Source of the DNA: Hemileia vastatrix | Lineage: Eukaryota; Basidiomycota; Pucciniomycetes; Pucciniales; Zaghouaniaceae | Length of the DNA stretch: 64,000 nt | Assembly (NCBI GenBank): GCA_030280995.1 | Contig: JASXTE010000004.1 | Coordinates: 16,581,501-16,645,500 of the forward strand | Direction of reading: 5' to 3' | Shown: positions 1-11,765 of the stretch, piece after piece | Layout: each line of letters begins with the position of its first letter | Position numbering within the stretch: position 1 is the stretch's first letter | The notes under the pieces: generated by a model | What the model was told of the DNA's origin: nothing | Database searches by the model: none | What the model saw: the letters and a program-made list of their open reading frames with translations, nothing else | Made by a program: the position numbers and the translations under genes

Positions 1-1050
1 TATATTCTTCTCTCTCCTTCATAAATTCCTACCACTATACTCTTTCTACACTTTGCACCTAACTTTCCTATCTTTTGATAGTGGTGAATACTGTAATAAA
101 CTTCTTGTCAAAACTCTATGAGATTGTCTTTTCTTGGATTTGTTCCCATCAGTTGTTTAAATGTCTCATTTTTACTGATTCTATTATACAAAAAGGCGTC
201 CATAGTCATAGTCTCTTCCCATAGTAATTTGGGTAGTTGATACTCTAGAATCATTGTTCTAGCCTTTTCACTATTATTTGATTCATTATTTTGGAAGTTC
301 TATTATTCAATGGGCTGTTAGGGGTTGTGATCAGCTGAGTGACTTCTTGTTCTCTATGCAATTGTGTAAATTTATTTCTAGAGAATCCCCCTCCCCCATT
401 TCTGATAATGCTTTTTACTTTAATTCCTTTCTTTCTGTATAGTGTGTTTGATATACCCTTAATTTCACTTTCAGCTTGACTCTTATATTTTAGGCATCTT
501 ACCAAGACAAATCTTGTAACCAAATCTACCACTGTTAATGCAAAATTTGAATTTCCCAACAATTCAGGTGTAATATGCCCTATAATATTAACTTATATTT
601 CTTCTCCTGGTACTTCTGTCCAATTTCTTATTTCTTAAATGGTTTTCTGGGTAGTTTTCCCTTCTTACAGGTGTTGCAATCAACTCCTTCTCCCATATGT
701 CCAAATCTCTTATGAACATCAAATCTAACCTGTGCACTGAAATTATTTTGCTCAAGCTTTAATACTGGAAGATTTTTCTTAATTTATCCTCCCAATATTA
801 CCTTACTATTCACAACAACTTGGAATTTTTTGTCTCTCATTTTAACTACTTGAGCTCCCTTTCTCCACAAGAGGACTTAGAAGATTAAACTATAAGGTAA
901 GTCAGGAGTATAGTATGCATTGCTGAAAAAAAATTTTTTATTACCATCAGGATTTTATAATTCTATGTCTCCCTTTCTTTAATCTCAACAGTTCTACCTA
1001 CCTCCCCAATATTTATCTTACCTTTAAAATCTTAAAACTTTGAAAAATCC
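1..1050 (-). pseudogene. Ty1/copia integrase region, decayed, runs off left edge
   Basis: On the minus strand, 800-630 gives the end of a zinc-binding pre-integrase domain (CNTCKKGK). Then 562-251 gives the integrase core start: TVVDLVTRF with the first catalytic Asp, then KSIIRNGGGGF where functional copies read R-x-D-N-G-G-E-F, so the second Asp and its neighbours are mutated. TPNSPLNNRTSKIMN follows, matching the copia TP-x-x-P-x-x-N-G motif with G to R. Order PR-IN and these motifs are diagnostic of Ty1/copia. Several stops and frameshifts interrupt it. The reverse transcriptase would lie left of the window. It is the downstream half of the element whose Gag N-terminus is at 13658-14312. 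Confidence 0.8.
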
Positions 1051-1052
1051 TC

Positions 1053-1445
1053 TCACTTGTTGAACATATATTGTGAGGCACCTGAGTCTAGCAATATATC
1101 ATTACTAGAATCAAGAAATAAGTAAGCTTCTATATCTCCAAAATTTCTGAATATAGGAAGCACTTGGTCACCAACCAATATTTTTACCTCACTGTCTTTG
1201 CCATTATTGTCTTTTCCATACAAGAGCTCCTCCTCCTCTTCTTTATCTCCAAAGATTTCCAATACCCAATCAATAACATTTCTTTTATTTGGAGGCTGAC
1301 TACCTTTCTCTTTGATTTTTTGAATTCTATTTCCTAGGAATGCGGCCACAATACCCTCCTTTTATTCACTTGTTTTGGCAACTGAAGCATTCTTAGGTGT
1401 GGAATACTTGTATTTTTTCCAAGCTTTCCTGCACTCTTTTTCCAA
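1053..1445 (-). pseudogene. Ty1/copia Gag C-terminus and protease
   Basis: Reading on the minus strand from 1445, the frame begins with the second half of a Gag zinc knuckle (EKECRKAW), passes one stop, then a Lys/Glu-rich linker, then ends in the protease active site LLDSGASQYMF (Asp-Ser-Gly, copia type) near 1060-1090. The first half of the knuckle (CYNCGTMGH) is at about 13658-13690, on the far side of element A; the two rejoin in frame as C-x2-C-x4-H-x4-C. The gene is broken by the insertion, at least one stop and frameshifts. Confidence 0.8.
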
Positions 1446-2503
1446 TGTGATAGTCTAAAAATTAGTATGTCACTTAAATTTATTATAATTTGATTTTCAG
1501 GGAATAATTTTTGATATTGGAAAGTCCAATCCAATTTTAAAATGGTTATATTAAATAAATTAAGTATTAAAAGTGGTTAAAAAGGGTTGATTTTATGGGT
1601 CAAGATTTAGCAATTAATTACTGGACAGTAAATGAAAGTAAAGGTCTAAAAGTTTATGGAAATTAAATTTAGAGGTCTTAAAAACCTTTGGGAACTTTTC
1701 TGGAACTTTTAATATTTTTCTAATATTTTTAATATTTTTATAATTATTTTTAATTTTTCATAATTTGCTTAGGCTTTGATAGTTTTTTACTAGGTGAATA
1801 AGGCTGCACAGGCTATAAAAATTAGAATTGAATGTAAAGGAGAAGTAGCTTTATCATTTTTAATTTTTCTAGATTTTTTATTAGTATTTAAAAGGTTCTA
1901 ATTGAGTCCAGAAGTCAATAAAAGCTCTGGAACGCTCCAGTTAGGGAAAGTGGGGAACATGACATACTATGAATATAAAGCCTTTAGACTTGAAATTAGA
2001 CATAATCTAAAAACTTTTATCTGAAAACAACCAAGCAAAAATGCATATAATACCAATCATTAATTATTTTTCATAACAAATTATAAAATTGTAATGCCCT
2101 TATAAATATAACACTTTAAAATAACAATTTATTAAATTAATTCATCATCATAAATATTAACTTATAGGGTAGCATTTTAAAGCTCTCATAATCAGGGATC
2201 TGAATATAATATCTAAATCTTATAAAAGTAAAAGCTTCATAAAAATATATTATTTAGTCATTTATATAACTTTTCTAAATAAAGCTTCAATGTTGTGTTT
2301 TTCAAGCTCATTATAAAGAACACAGATTTTATATCCCAACACCAGTAATAAAAAATAGCTTATTGGTGATCTCATATTAAGTAGAGGCTATATATTAGAT
2401 AGTTGTGAACACTTTATTTACTTAAAGGGACAGGGTTTTCTTTGGTTTATCCAAATCCCTTGGATTCTTCTTACAGCAAGGCAACTGTAAGAGTCTTTCT
2501 ACA
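1446..2503 (+). repeat. 5' LTR of element A
   Basis: Starts TGTGATAGTC and ends TTCTACA. It aligns along its whole length with 12591-13657, including the shared stretches around 1545-1620 and 1845-2130. The final 90 bases (GGGACAGGG...ACTGTAAGAGTCT) are also recognisable at the ends of the element D LTRs and of the solo LTR near 18260. Confidence 0.88.
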
Positions 2504-2524
2504 TTGGTGACGCCCAATGTGGGG
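2504..2524 (+). other. Primer binding site-like sequence, element A
   Basis: Directly after the 5' LTR comes TGGTGACGCCCAATGTGGGG. TGG at the LTR edge is the complement of a tRNA CCA end. The equivalent position of element D (59436-59418, minus) has TTGGCGCCCAACATGGGG, so it is conserved. I cannot name the primer tRNA from this alone. Confidence 0.6.
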
Positions 2525-2643
2525 TTTTGAATTCTCTAGCTTTTAATCAATCTTACTTGATATCTGTAATATCTTGGCCTGCAAGAGGCTTATTTAACAA
2601 ACACTTATCTTATTTTAACATTTTTATCTTATATATTTTTGGG

Positions 2644-4078
2644 ATGTCTTCTGCTGCTGGATCTGAGGTTTCTCTTCCTGTTGGTACTTCACTCAGGATT
2701 GTTTCTTGGAATGGGCCCAAGTTTAAAGGGAAAGAAGTAAAATAGTTTTTAAATTGATATGAAGCTTCTTATGCTGTTGATGGTGCTTCCCATTTGGACA
2801 TAGTGAAGAAGTCTAGGTTATTTATTGTTGATGGAGAGGTGGAATTGGAGGTTATTGAGATGGAAGGTTATAAAAGGTGGGATTGGTTAAAATTTTCAAA
2901 AGAAATGGTTGATAGATGGGGGGTCAGGTATACTATGATGGAGCTCAGAAAAATTGTTACTGAATGGAAAGAAAAAGGTGGTGTTTCTAATATGGTGGAC
3001 TTCAAGAAGCTATGTAGGCATTTTATTGAAGTGGTGAATTATCTGATTCTGATGGAGGAGATTGGCCATGAGAATGAGGCAAAGGATTTTTTTTGGTCAG
3101 CATTTAGTAGGGAAATCATACTGGAGGTTTTTAAGGAACTGTCTAGGAAAAACAAGATGAAAGACATGCCAAATGGAGAACAGAAATTACCTGCTTTAGA
3201 GTTCATCAAGGATAGTATTCAGGTGTATTTAAAATTAATGGCTTTGGACAAGTATCAAGAATATTGTACTCAATATGTTAGAAAGGTTAGTGAAGGTTTG
3301 GCCAAAAATAATGATATTTTGGTCAAGGCTCAAGAGGAAAATAAGGCTCAGTTGGGTCAGCCTGTTTCTAAAGTTGAGGGGGATGTTGATAGTAAAATGG
3401 TGGATAATTTAGCTGACTTAAATAAGCAGCTCAAAATTTTTGTTCAAGAAACTCAGAAGGCCAAAAGAGCGCCTATTTCTTCTTCTTCTTATTAATCTAG
3501 GGGTTATGAGAGGAGGAGCTATGGCTTTAATGGAAATGGTAACCATTTTAATGGCAATGGTAATGGTGGTAGTAATGGTAGTTGGAATGGTGGTTATGGC
3601 AAACCTAAGGTGTGCTCCTATTGTAACAGGAGGGGCTCAAAGCAGAAGATTGTTCTTTTTTGGACAAGACTTGCAGGCTGGTAGAGTAAAGTTTTATGGA
3701 AAGGTTTATAAATACCCAGATAGATCTTTCATCAAACCCAGTAACAGGAAAACACCTTTGGATTTAGTTATGAGGAATCAAATGGCTGAAAGGAGAGCCA
3801 TATTTGAAGAATTAATTGGTGATGATGATGATAATGCTAAAGTTGGTAAAAAGAATGGTGGTACTGATGGTAGAAAATTAGATAAGGGTAAAGAAAAGGA
3901 GGTCAGTAAGGCCACTTTTACAACTTCATATGGTAGATTAGAGTTGGGAACAGTTGCTAGGGTTGATGGAACCTCTATGATTGGCAAATATGATATTGAT
4001 GCTTCTAGGAGAGCAGCTGCTACTAAAGCTAAAATTAGAATTCAGAGTCAAACTAGGGTTAAACCAAGCAAGGCTTAA
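2644..4078 (+). pseudogene. Gag of element A, broken
   Basis: The start MSSAAGSEVSLP aligns with the intact Gag start of element D (59262, minus). Two stops (after residue ~34 and soon after) break the N-terminus; from 2794 the frame is open to 3495 (MVDRWGVRYTM, GGVSNMVDFK capsid-like helical region). A frame change then leads into an Asn/Gly-rich tract (NGNGNHFNGNGNGGSNG, 3520-3600) and a zinc knuckle start (CSYCNRRG, 3613-3636) whose His/Cys half is damaged by a frameshift; element D has the whole CSYCNRRGHKVGKC. The decay suggests no functional capsid. Confidence 0.75.
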
Positions 4079-4089
4079 ATTAAGAAGAA

Positions 4090-5182
4090 ACCTTACACCA
4101 AGGACAAAATTTATCAATTGCAGAAGGGAATGGTGGTTATGGGGCCTCCCAGTAATGGAAAATTTGATTTAAATGGCAAGCTGATGCCTTTGGATGAAGA
4201 ATCTGATTCTGAGGAAGATTCACCATTAGTGTCTCTTCCCAGACCAGCTTTTTCTGGTCCTACTCCTATGGAAGAGATAAGGAGAACCAGAGATGGATCT
4301 GGATTGGTAAAAGAAGCTGGTAATGGAGCTAGGTTTATGGTAGATGTAGATGTTATTAGGGGGGTGAAGATGGAAGTGTGGGTCCTCAAGAGGTGCCTAC
4401 GGACAAGTTTTTTAAAGCTAAAGTTCAATATGAAAGGCAAGTAGTATCTGGTAAAGAAAATTCTATGGAGAGGGTTTTAGGTAGAGTGAATCAACTCCAG
4501 ATTCCTTTATCTTTAGGAGAACTTTTTACAATTATTACTTCCCTTTCAGAGAAGCAAAAGAAGAATCTGACAACAAGAAGGGTATCAGTTGGAGAGGTGG
4601 AGTATATATGTGAAAATGTTGAAAAGTTTTGAGAGGAAGTGGAAACTCAATTTTCTGCTCCTCTAGGGTATTTGATGGTGATTTTAAATGGTAAAGAGGT
4701 GAAGGCCCTGGTGGATTCTGGGTCACAAGTTAATTTTATTTCTTTAGAGCAAGTAACTATTTTAGGCTTGCCAATTAAAACTGGTACTGGTGGTAATTTA
4801 AGAGGCACAGGGGGGCATGCTACTGAACTTATGGGTACAGAAAAGCATTTCAAGTTATGTATTGGTGGATCTGTTGGAAGAGTGCACTTTTATGTGGCCA
4901 GGGGATCAGTAAAAACGGTTTATGGTGGGCCCTTTTTGATGGATTTTTAAGAAATGATAGGTTAACAGAGTGGTATTGGAATCAGTTTAGAGATAACTGG
5001 TGAAAATATGAGAAGGCTTCATTTACAATTAGCAACTCCAGGAGACAATGGCTGGGAAGTAAGACCTGGTCTTACCACTATGTGTCAGTGTTGTTCATGC
5101 ACCAAGAACTGGAAAATAAAAAGGTCAGCTTCTGGTGAATTAATTGAAAAAGATAAGTATGATCACCCTCATTTTTTGCGGT
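4090..5182 (+). pseudogene. Linker and aspartic protease of element A
   Basis: 4118-4370 encodes an acidic, Pro-rich linker (EESDSEEDSPLVSLPRP) that element D also has. From 4459 (MERVLGRVNQLQIPLSL) a region runs into the retroviral-type protease: ALVDSGSQVNFIS at about 4705-4745 carries the Asp-Ser-Gly triad, followed by the flap-like GTGGNLRGTGGHATELMG. A stop at 4630 and another at 4948 (where D reads on with EARIGYQVG) break it. A C-x-C-x7 tail (CQCCSCTKN) near 5087-5110 corresponds to CFVCTKK of D, possibly an extra metal-binding tail. Confidence 0.75.
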
Positions 5183-5690
5183 AGTAAGGGCTGATTGCTC
5201 TACTTTTTCAATCTCTCCTCAAGAAGAGATCCCGGATTTTAATAGGTCAGCTCACTTGGAGATAATTCAAGTGGATTCTCAACTATTTTCTTTTGATATT
5301 TCATTGATATGTCACTATGTGTTGAGTTTTTCTATATGTTTATTGTCTTTATCAAATTATTCTATAAAATTTTAAAATGGTTCAAAGGGGAAGATGGAAT
5401 ATATTATGTTGGATAAAAAATGTGAAAAGAAATATGGTTAATTATGGTGAAATTAGTGGTGGATTATTTTATGGCCTCCAGCATGAGGATAAACTGCATA
5501 TTTTTTTCCTGAAGCAAGAGGATAAACTGAAATTATCACATCAAAATCAACAAAAAATTATTAGTATAATTAGATCCATAAAAATAATATTTGTAATGAT
5601 TCTATGTCTTTCCTCCAGAAAGGGGGTAAACTGCTAACTTTATTTACTAGTGTTTTTATGGTGGAATATGAAAGGGAAAAAGGAGTTGTA
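5183..5690 (+). other. Protease-RT spacer with three 22-bp motifs
   Basis: No convincing coding in this stretch. It holds three copies of the family motif, core AAGAGGATAAACTG, at 5475-5496, 5508-5529 and 5612-5633. Element D keeps two at the matching place (56287-56308 and 56391-56412 on the plus-strand view). See the finding on the dispersed motif. Confidence 0.6.
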
Positions 5691-7150
5691 AAATTATGTG
5701 ATAAATTTGACAAAGGAAAAGGGGGAAGTAGTGATAAAAATAAAATTTTTGAAAATAAAAATTATGTTTCAACTTACTCTATTTCTGATTCTGGTTCTGA
5801 TGATGAAGAAAATTCTTATAACAAATTATATAATGGTGAAATTATAATGTATCAAGTATGTCAAGTAAGAGTGGAAGTTGGTGTGGAAAAATATAAAAAG
5901 GTAGTAAATAAAATTAGGCCAATTAACAAACCTTTTCCAGCCAAATTAAATCTGCCTTTGAGAAGACCAATTCTATCAAGAGATCCATATGACTGTCCTT
6001 TAGTCAAGAACCCACCTGAATTTTCTGAAACTTCCAGAATCAATGTGAAGAGATTAGAGGTTGTTAATTTTGGACCTGAAGGATGGCTTTCAGGTGAAGA
6101 AAAAAGGTTTTTTTTGGATGTAATGGTTAAGATGGAGAAGGACATTGCATTTGCAAAGGAGGAGAGAAGTTTGTTAAAGAATTCTTATGGGGATCCCTAC
6201 AAGATTCCAGTTGTCTGCCATGAGCCATGGCAACAGAGACTGATTCCTATACCCACCTCTTTAAAAGAAGATTATATTGAAGTCATTAGAGAAAGAATTC
6301 AAACTGGATTATATGAAAAATCATCATCAAGTTATTCAAGTCCAGTATTCTGTATTAAAAAACCTAATGAAAAGCTTAGGGTAGTTCATGATTTAAGAGA
6401 ATTTAATAGGGTTATGATAAAAGATGCAGGAATACCACTTATTACTGAGGAGTTTGTAGAGAAGTTTTCTGGAAGAGTGTGTTATTATTAAGGAGATATA
6501 ATGGGGGAATATGATTAAAGAGAGTTGCATCTGCAATCAATACCACTTACAACTTTTGATACACCACTTGGGCAATTACAGCCAACAAGATTACCTTAAG
6601 GAGAAACAAACTCAGTTGCTGTTTATAAAGCTCAGATGGCATAAATTCTACAAGAAAAAATTCCACAAGATACTGGTATATTTTTTGAAAATGGTGGAAT
6701 AAAAAGACCTTCAACAGATTATGGTAATGAAGTATTGAAGGAGAATTCAGGAATACAAAAATTTATCTGGGAATATGCTGTAATTCTAGAGAGGATTTTT
6801 TTGAGGATAGAAGAGGCTGGTTTAACAATTTCAGGTTCCAAATTTTCTTGTTGTGTTCCAGCTTTAGAAATATTAGGTCATGTGGTATGTAGAGAGGGTA
6901 GGATTATGCTGAAGAAATAAGGAAATAAAATTCAGTCCTGGCCAGGACCCAAGAATACATCCAAAGTCAGAGGGTTTTTAGGCATATGTGTTTATGTTAA
7001 AATGTTTATCAAGGAATTTTCTTCATTGGCTGCTCCTTTGAGACAGTTAACTAGGAAGGATGCTGACTGGGAGTGGAATGAGGAATGTGAAAAGGAATTT
7101 TTTAGGTTAAAAAGGTATTTGGGGAAGATATTATCTTGCATAAGTTAGAT
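5690..7150 (+). pseudogene. Reverse transcriptase of element A, broken
   Basis: The best stretch is open to 6491: RIPIPTSLKEDY, LYEKSSSSYSSPVFCIKKPNEKLRVVHDLREFNRVMIKDAG is the RT fingers/palm start (SPVF-x-x-KK and LR-x-VxDLR-x-N). After a stop at 6490 come decayed frames: LTTFDTPLGQLQPTRLP, then GIFFENGGIKRP where the catalytic box should be FIDDGGIKGP, so both catalytic Asp are lost. LEILGHVVCREGRI, WPGPKNTSKVRGFLGICVY and FSSLAAPLRQLTRKDADWEW complete the RT-connection part. Not functional. Confidence 0.8.
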
Positions 7151-7151
7151 T

Positions 7152-8340
7152 ATGAGAAAGATGCAGGCCGGGATTCATTTAGCAGTGGATTCAAGTCAAA
7201 TTGCTTCTGGGGAGGTTCTGTCTCAAATGTATAAAGCTGGCTATATTAGGCCAGTTAGGTATGAATCTGTGTTTTTTACTGAGGTGGAATCAAGATATTC
7301 TCAGCCAAAATTAGAACTTTGTGGTGTGGCAAAAATCTGAAAGAAACTTCAAAATATTTTATGGGGACAACACTTTGAATTTCAAGTCAATTAAAAATCT
7401 TTAATTCAAATGATCAATTCCCCTAGTTTGCTGAATGTGCCCATGACTAGATGGGTAGCTTTTATTCAAAAATTTTCTTTTGATTCAGTTCACAAGCCTG
7501 GCAAGACATTTAATATGCCTGATGACTTATCAAGAAGACTACCAACTGAAGAGGATTCTGACTCAGAGGAGTTTGATGAAGATATATCTGTGATTAAAGC
7601 TAGTACAAAAGGTGCCAAAGACTTTCCTTACCTCCCCAATAAGATTAAGCTCTCAGGATTAATATCTGTGGAAGAGATGATAATTACCTCCACCAAGAGG
7701 ATAAACTTGAAAATAATAAAAATATGGTAAATTATGTGCTTGGGAGTTTGATGATGGTGTAGATAAATTTGGTAAAAAAGAGGTTGGAGATGATGTGTAT
7801 ATGGACAAGGATGGTGAAATAGTGTGGGATAGTAAAAATTTGATGAATGGTGTATTTGCTGGAGTTTTAGAAAATTCAGCTAAAGAGAGGTTGGGTGTTA
7901 TAAATTTGGTTAAAAGGAGGTTGGATGAAGATGAAGATGTTGATTCTGAAAAGGGTATTAAAAGGAAAGAAGAAAATGTGGTTGCCAAAAGGTTGGAAGG
8001 TTAAAAGATAGAAATTTCAAAAATCTTTTATGATAAAAGGCAAAGTCAAGGTTTAAATTTATTGGCTCATTCATGTGCAGGTGATTTAGGAGATAGGGAA
8101 GTGTCTGTGGAAATATTATAAATGGATTTTCAAGATGATGTCTGGGTAAAGACTGTATTTTATTATAAAAAGGTTAAATATTTATTAACTTTAGAAAGTC
8201 TGGATAATAGTGATAATGATGAATAGGTGGCTATCAAAAGGAAGTCACCAGAATTTTATCTCTCTTGAAGAAAATTGATGAGGAGGAGGTATCAAAATCC
8301 TCAAGTAGTTATTACTCAAAAGAAAGGGCAAGAATTAATT
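7152..8340 (+). pseudogene. RNase H and acidic linker of element A
   Basis: AVDSSQIASGEVLSQMYKAGYIRPVRYESV (7180-7265) is the Ty3 RNase H start. KLELCGVAKI and, after a break, MINSPSLLNVPMTRWVAFIQKFSFDSVHKPGKTFNMPDDLSRR (7410-7540) give the usual tail H-x-PGK...DxLSR. A long Asp/Glu/Lys-rich linker follows to about 8000. Two motif copies lie in it (7631-7652 and 7687-7708), there coding roughly LHQEDKLEN as judged by element D. Stops at 7338 and 7730 and frameshifts break it. Confidence 0.75.
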
Positions 8341-8353
8341 ATGAATTCACTGC

Positions 8354-9400
8354 ATGAAGATTGGGCATAGAGGAATTGGTGAAGCTTATAGACAAATTGC
8401 TGATAGATTTTGGTGGCCTCATATGAATCTGACTGTTAAAAATTGGGTTTATTCATGCAAAGAATCTCAAAGAAGAAGTTATTTAAGGCCAAGAGAACCT
8501 GGACATTCAACTGGAGAAAATACTCTTTTTGGCAGGGTTAGTTTGGATGCTGTTAATATTAAGGAGAGTAGATATAAATATCTGATTGTAGCCAGAGATG
8601 ATTTATCTGGTTAGGTAGAGGCAGCTCCTCTTATTAATTTGAATTCCAGAAACTTGGTGTATTTTTTGATGAAAAATTGGGTATATAGGTATGGAGTGAT
8701 GAAGTTGGTACCAGTTGATGGAGGTCCTGAATTTGGGACAGAATTTAGAGAGGCTATATCAAAAGTTGGATCAAAGGTTAGGGTAGCAACCCAATATTAT
8801 CCTGAAGCTGAAGGAGTGGTAGAAAGAGGGAATCAAGTTATTAAGTATTCTTTAGTTAAAATGGGTGGAGCAAGTGCTGAAAAGTGGAAGCACTATTTAC
8901 AATTAGTTATATTTTTTGACAGAATCACTGCCAAAAGAACTACTGGATATTTTCCATGCAAACTTTTTTTTGGACTGAAAGAGGTTTTAACAGTTGATCT
9001 AGAAGCTGAATCATATCTTGGATTAGACTGAGATTTGGCCAAAACTACTGAAGATTTAATATGTGCAAGAATGGTTCAGTTAGAAAATAAAGAAGAAACT
9101 CTAGAAAAGGCATATTCAAAAATGATGAATATCAGGAATCAGTCAGTCAAATATTGGGGTAATAGGTTGGCTCATAGGTTACAGAATTATTTAAAAATTG
9201 GAGATATGGTCTTGGTGTATAATAGAGGTTTGGAAAGTCAGTGGGGAAGAATGTTTGCAGATATGTGGAATAGACCATACAGAGTTATAGAACAGGTATC
9301 TGGAGGTTCATATGTGTTAGAAGAGTTGGATGGAGTTGTTTTAAAAAAGAGGGTAGCTGCTGATCAACTTAAGCGTTTCTATCCTAGCGGCACCAGGTGA
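8354..9400 (+). pseudogene. Integrase of element A, three stops
   Basis: GIGEAYRQIADRFWWPHM, then a zinc motif in which D has HSCEECQRR but A has HSCKESQRR (Cys lost). The DDE core follows: SLDAVNI, then after a stop at 8612 PVDGGPEFGTEF (second Asp), and EGVVERGNQVIK (Glu). TGYFPCKLFFGLKEVL is the family's GYSPYELVFG region. After a stop at 9029 the C-terminal GPY/F-like module ends with VSGGSYVLEELDGVVLKKRVAADQLKRFYP and a natural stop. No chromodomain. Element D has the intact version. Confidence 0.83.
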
Positions 9401-10450
9401 GCTGAAGTCTAACTCCAAAATGAGGATAAAGTACCTACCATTGTTTATGAAGATTTCCTATGTAATGAGGATAAACTATTTTATCATTGTTTAAACAAGA
9501 TTTACTCCACAAGAGGTTATAAACTAAAAAATTTATTGCTAAAATTATCAATCATTAAATTCAATTCTTAAAAGTCTATGGTGAAGGATTGTGTTGGAGT
9601 GCAATTATTTTTGGTAGAATTATTCACAGGGGAACCTTCTAAATTTAATATTGGCAAGTTTGGGGGTAATTGATGGGCTGGATGTTCTATACACAATTAC
9701 CCCACAATGTTTGTTGCCATAGTTTCCATGTTTCTAGTTGAATCCTGGCTTTGTTTTTGTTATATAGGAAGTCCACTAAGACTCTATACTGAATCAACAT
9801 GACATAAAATGATTAGGCTCATTTGGAGCAGGATTCAAGGAATTTTTAATGTTTTATTTTTTAATTTACAAAATTTATTTTTGATTTTTTTTATGTTAGA
9901 ACTTTATTTTATTTTCATTTTAAAATTATTAAAATTTAATTTTTCTGAGATAATGATCACTGGTGGTCTCTTATCATTTTTACAAATTGGAGGGAGCCCA
10001 CCCAGTGATCATTTCTATTTTTTTGTTATTATTTTTTCACAATTTTTTTTAAAAAACTATTTATCTGTATTTTCTATTTCTTTCTTGTATATCACATATC
10101 TAGGTGCACTTGGATGTGGGTATGATGTCAGGGGTATGGCTCATCAAATGGCTGGGGGGCCTCTTTATATATTTCATTATAATTTTCAAATTTTAGGAAA
10201 TTTTTTTATTTAAATTTTTTAATTTTTAAATTAAAAATTCATAAAATTATAAAAATAATAACAATAAAAATAAAATAAAAGAAATAAAAATAAAAAAGAA
10301 GAAAGAAGAGTAATAATAGTAATAATAAGTTTTTTAATTGTTAATTTTCTTTATAATTTTAGTTTACTTCTTTATATATTTTATTACCTCTTAGGGAATA
10401 GGGTCTAATGGAGTGCAATAACTGTTGGATTCTATCTCAAAATATGAAGG
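9401..10450 (+). other. 3' non-coding region of element A, with motif copies
   Basis: No gene seen. Motif copies of the TAAACTG family lie at 9411-9433, 9456-9479, 9505-9526 and 9769-9792. Blocks at 9661-9715 (GTTTGGGGGTAATTG), 9958-10013 and 10101-10165 are conserved in element D (minus) at 52797-52855, 52500-52562 and 52365-52430, so this is element sequence under some constraint or of recent common origin. Much of 10200-10400 is A/T low complexity. Confidence 0.6.
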
Positions 10451-10920
10451 TAGTCCTCCAAGATTTTAAACTGGATAATTTTCAAGAATATTTCAAGACT
10501 TTGGATTTATGTTTTTTTGAATCTGTTAGTCCTTCAAGACTTTAAACTGAATACTTATGTAGAATTTTGAATCACTGGAATCTGTTAGTCCATAAAGACT
10601 TGAAGCTGAATATTATAGAAGAAATGTTTAAAAATATAGAAGTGACACAATCTTTGGTCAACTATGACCTAAAACTCAAAATGAACTATTAAATTTGGTC
10701 CACTAAGACCTTAAACTGGAAAACAAACATCAAAATGTTAATCATTGGTCCCATATGACCTTAAACTTGAAAATTACTTTCACTTTGTCCACCAAGACTA
10801 AAAACTGGAAATAAATTAAAAGTTTGGATCTCAAGGATATTAGGTGGAAATGTTAATCTAGGAGGATATTCAATTCAGTCATTTTTAATTTATCACTGTT
10901 TCATCAGAACTCAAACTGGT
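10451..10920 (+). repeat. Array of ~25-bp motif units in element A
   Basis: Units at 10451-10475, 10527-10550, 10586-10610, 10655-10679, 10696-10720, 10746-10770 and 10785-10809 follow GGTCCAC-AAGACCTTAAACT with a few changes each; weaker ones continue to about 10919. Spacing is 40-76 bp and spacer sequence is not conserved, so the units rather than a long tandem period are shared. Element D has the same array on its strand at 50678-50914. Confidence 0.8.
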
Positions 10921-11067
10921 ACTCACTGATTTGGACAACTCAGTCGTTAATTAAAATAGTGCAACTAGCTTTAGGAGATGTAGATGGCATTAAATGGAGT
11001 TCTTTAGGATTAGAGAAAGATGGAGATTTTAAAGGTTATTGATGAAAATTCTTAAAAGTCAAAAATA

Positions 11068-11265
11068 GGGGGTATCAAAGTTAAAAATTTGTAATTAATT
11101 AAAAGGTATTTCACAACACAAAAAGGAAGCCAGAAACTTGAAATTAATTCTCAGTAAAAAGGTGTTTTCGGAGCACAATATGGCATATTTTAAAAAATAA
11201 TCATGGTTGATTTGGTGGGAAAAAGAGGTATTTTGAAATGGAAGATTTCTAAATTTTATACCCCC
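11068..11265. mobile_element. MITE copy 1 (GGGGGTATCAAAGTT family)
   Basis: A 198-bp unit beginning GGGGGTATCAAAGTT and ending ...ATACCCCC, an inverted terminal repeat of about 12-15 bp, with TA on the left edge (right edge now AA). The interior matches the reverse complement of 18583-18779 and, more loosely, 39488-39690. It is inserted in the 3' non-coding region of element A and is absent from element D. Confidence 0.7.
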
Positions 11266-11765
11266 AAAAAGGTGCTGAAATTTCTGGAAAATTATAATTA
11301 ATGGTAAAAGTAAGAGTGATTTTAAAGGGTTTGAAATTTATTTTAATGGTGTGATGCTGAATCATAGAAGAAGGATAGGATTTGGATTGAGTGGGTCTCT
11401 TTGGTAGACTATTTAGGTGGAAGCTTGGAGGACCTTATGGCGAGAATGGAATCATATTATTCAGCTCAGGGGGAAGCCCAATGGGAATGGAATCAAAAAT
11501 ATTTGGCTCATTAGGGAGGCCCTCTCTCTCATTCTGTGAAGAATGATGGATACTGGTAGAGGGGAGTCTGAAGGGATTCAAACCTTTCTCTCAGTAGTTG
11601 AATCATCACAAGGCAAATACAGTTTATTAAAATTTGATTTCAAATTATGACTATTATTTGATGATTTAAAGGGATTAAAATCAACCAGACAAAATTGATC
11701 ATCTGTATTAAAAGAATAAAAAGAATTAAAGTATTAAAATCTTAAAGAAGAGAAGACAATAAAAA

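Noticed and set aside
3440..4078. 212-residue frame overlapping Gag of element A with a Met/Val-rich start
   Set aside because: Its first third is an out-of-frame reading of the Asn/Gly tract; only parts after the frame change correspond to Gag of element D.
9809..10213. 134-residue hydrophobic open frame after integrase in element A, envelope-like at first sight
   Set aside because: AT-rich composition explains it; element D has no matching open frame there and no signal peptide or envelope motif is convincing.
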